Part shown: piece by piece, positions 46,866 through 47,695 of the stretch
How positions within the stretch are numbered: position 1 is the stretch's first letter
How the letters are laid out: each line of letters begins with the position of its first letter
DNA from: Marinomonas vulgaris
GTDB lineage: Bacteria > Pseudomonadota > Gammaproteobacteria > Pseudomonadales > Marinomonadaceae
Direction: 5' to 3'
DNA: 47,695 nucleotides
NCBI RefSeq assembly: GCF_018145875.1
Contig: NZ_JAGSSV010000023.1
Location: forward strand, 1-47,695
Notes under the pieces: model-generated
Database searches by the model: none
Told to the model about the DNA's origin: nothing
What the model saw: only the letters and a program-made list of their open reading frames with translations
Translations under genes and position numbers: made by a program

Positions 46866-47619
46866 ATGCTACATCTCTATACATCTAGAAATTTTAAAGT
46901 ATTAGTGAATGAATACCTTAAAATTACGTCTTCATTATCCGCCCCCGTATTTACTAAAACGCCTGTTGTTGTGCCCAATAAGGCGATCGGTCGATGGTTG
47001 CAGCAACAAGTGGCTACATCAAAGGGCATTAGCGTCAATTTAGATCCGGTATTACCAGCTAAGTACGCTTGGTCTTTATTGCGCAAAGCGGAAAAGGAAT
47101 TGACCGAGCAGAGTGATTTTTCTTCTGAGGTGATGCTTTTCTCTATACGTAAAATACTGGATGACGCTGCTCTGAATGTTAATTTTACTCGGTTAGGTCA
47201 CTACCTTAATAACTGCTGTGATTCTGATCGCATGGTATTAGCAGGTAAAATAAGCCGTATCTTTGATCTTTACCAGGTGTATAGAGGTGATTGGTTAAGT
47301 GAATGGCAAGTAGGAAATAGCTTGGGGTTGGGGGAAGACGAGCCTTGGCAAAAGGCCATGTGGAATCTACTGTCCGATAAAAGTGAAGAACAGTTTCGTT
47401 CTCAACAAGAGCTGGCTTTACTAAGTGCCGTAAAAGAACGTACTTTTCCATTGCCCAAGACGTTATGTATTTTTGGTGTGGCCAGTTTGCCCAAGAGTTT
47501 TATTGAACTTATACAAGCATTATCGGAGCATTGTGAGTGCTATGTATTTGCATTTTCAGCGCTTGAAGGTAATGGATTATTGCCTGAGTTGATGCATTGG
47601 CATCAAACGGGGGAAGATT
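46866..47619 (+). pseudogene. recC: 5' part of recC, interrupted by an insertion
   Basis: RecC is the Chi-recognising subunit of the RecBCD nuclease/helicase, normally over 1000 aa. Here about 251 residues read as the RecC N-terminus: MLHLYTSRNFKVLVNEYL, VVVPNKAIGRWLQQQVA, GISVNLDPVLPAKYAW, KISRIFDLYQVYRGDWL and FGVASLPKSFIELIQALSEH. After GED the reading continues only eleven unrelated codons to a stop at 47649-47651. The change coincides with a GTAAGCG motif at 47620, the typical end of IS66-family elements. Strictly, the remainder may lie beyond the element outside this window. GGAAGAGA precedes the ATG. Confidence 0.85.
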
Positions 47620-47695
47620 GTAAGCGCCAATCCAACCCTACCTGCCCATGACGCCCTCAAACCGCTAACCTTATCGCTTCTTATTATTCAAGGAG
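47620..47695 (+). mobile_element. Left end of a probable IS66-family insertion sequence (continues past the window)
   Basis: The sequence departs from recC exactly at GTAAGCGCC. IS66-family inverted repeats characteristically begin GTAA, commonly GTAAGCG, and duplicate 8 bp of target. The 76 bases visible are non-coding and end in CAAGGAG, a good ribosome site for a first transposase gene just outside the window. The right end and target repeat (candidate GGAAGATT, 47612-47619) cannot be seen, so the family call rests on the end motif and the gene interruption. Confidence 0.55.

Overview
The window looks like the chromosome of a marine gammaproteobacterium of moderate to low GC, most likely Oceanospirillales and Marinomonas-like. 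That placement rests on gene content (fimV-truA-trpF-trpBA-accD-folC-dedD-cvpA-purF-metZ, groESL, leuA beside an Lrp-type regulator, a 4.5S SRP RNA, yajQ, fxsA) and on remembered family resemblance, not on a search.

Bases 1-37,315 are mostly ordinary core genome. They begin with a chemoreceptor C-terminal part, a YafJ-type glutamine amidotransferase, hisI, the 4.5S RNA with a clear promoter, msrB and a small secreted protein. A two-gene signalling operon follows: a large PAS/GAF hybrid histidine kinase with an Hpt domain, overlapped by a receiver-GGDEF regulator. Next come leuA (long type) divergent from an Lrp/AsnC regulator, ribA, an SrmB-like helicase, a DUF1415 protein, a CvfB-like S1 protein, panE, yajQ, an alkyltransferase-like protein, fxsA and groESL with a sigma32-like promoter. 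An EAL-domain protein precedes the long collinear cluster fimV-truA-trpF-trpB-trpA-accD-folC-dedD-cvpA-purF, which is followed by metZ. A periplasmic rhodanese and a Tat-exported sulfide:quinone-oxidoreductase-like flavoprotein form a putative sulfur pair. Then come an alpha/beta hydrolase, a six-helix chemoreceptor whose start region is a perfect 43-bp tandem duplication, and tRNA-Asp plus tRNA-Val.

From about 37,316 to the end the character changes: more AT-rich, genes of unknown family, and broken genes. A 534-bp intergenic stretch carries four exact copies of TGTGACCA (one inverted) in front of a WYL-domain regulator, which is closed by its own terminator. Two overlapping genes follow: an unrecognised 282-aa protein and a 1755-aa protein. 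The latter has a complete tyrosine-recombinase active site near residues 1278-1460 and, in my reading, a second, degenerate recombinase fold near residues 280-460. This regulator / unknown / giant-recombinase module next to a tRNA pair is the best candidate for an undescribed system.

After it lie a YqiA-like esterase, an unknown 191-aa protein, a frameshifted metallophosphoesterase remnant, and the 5' part of recC, interrupted at about 47,620 by what looks like the left end of an IS66-family insertion sequence.
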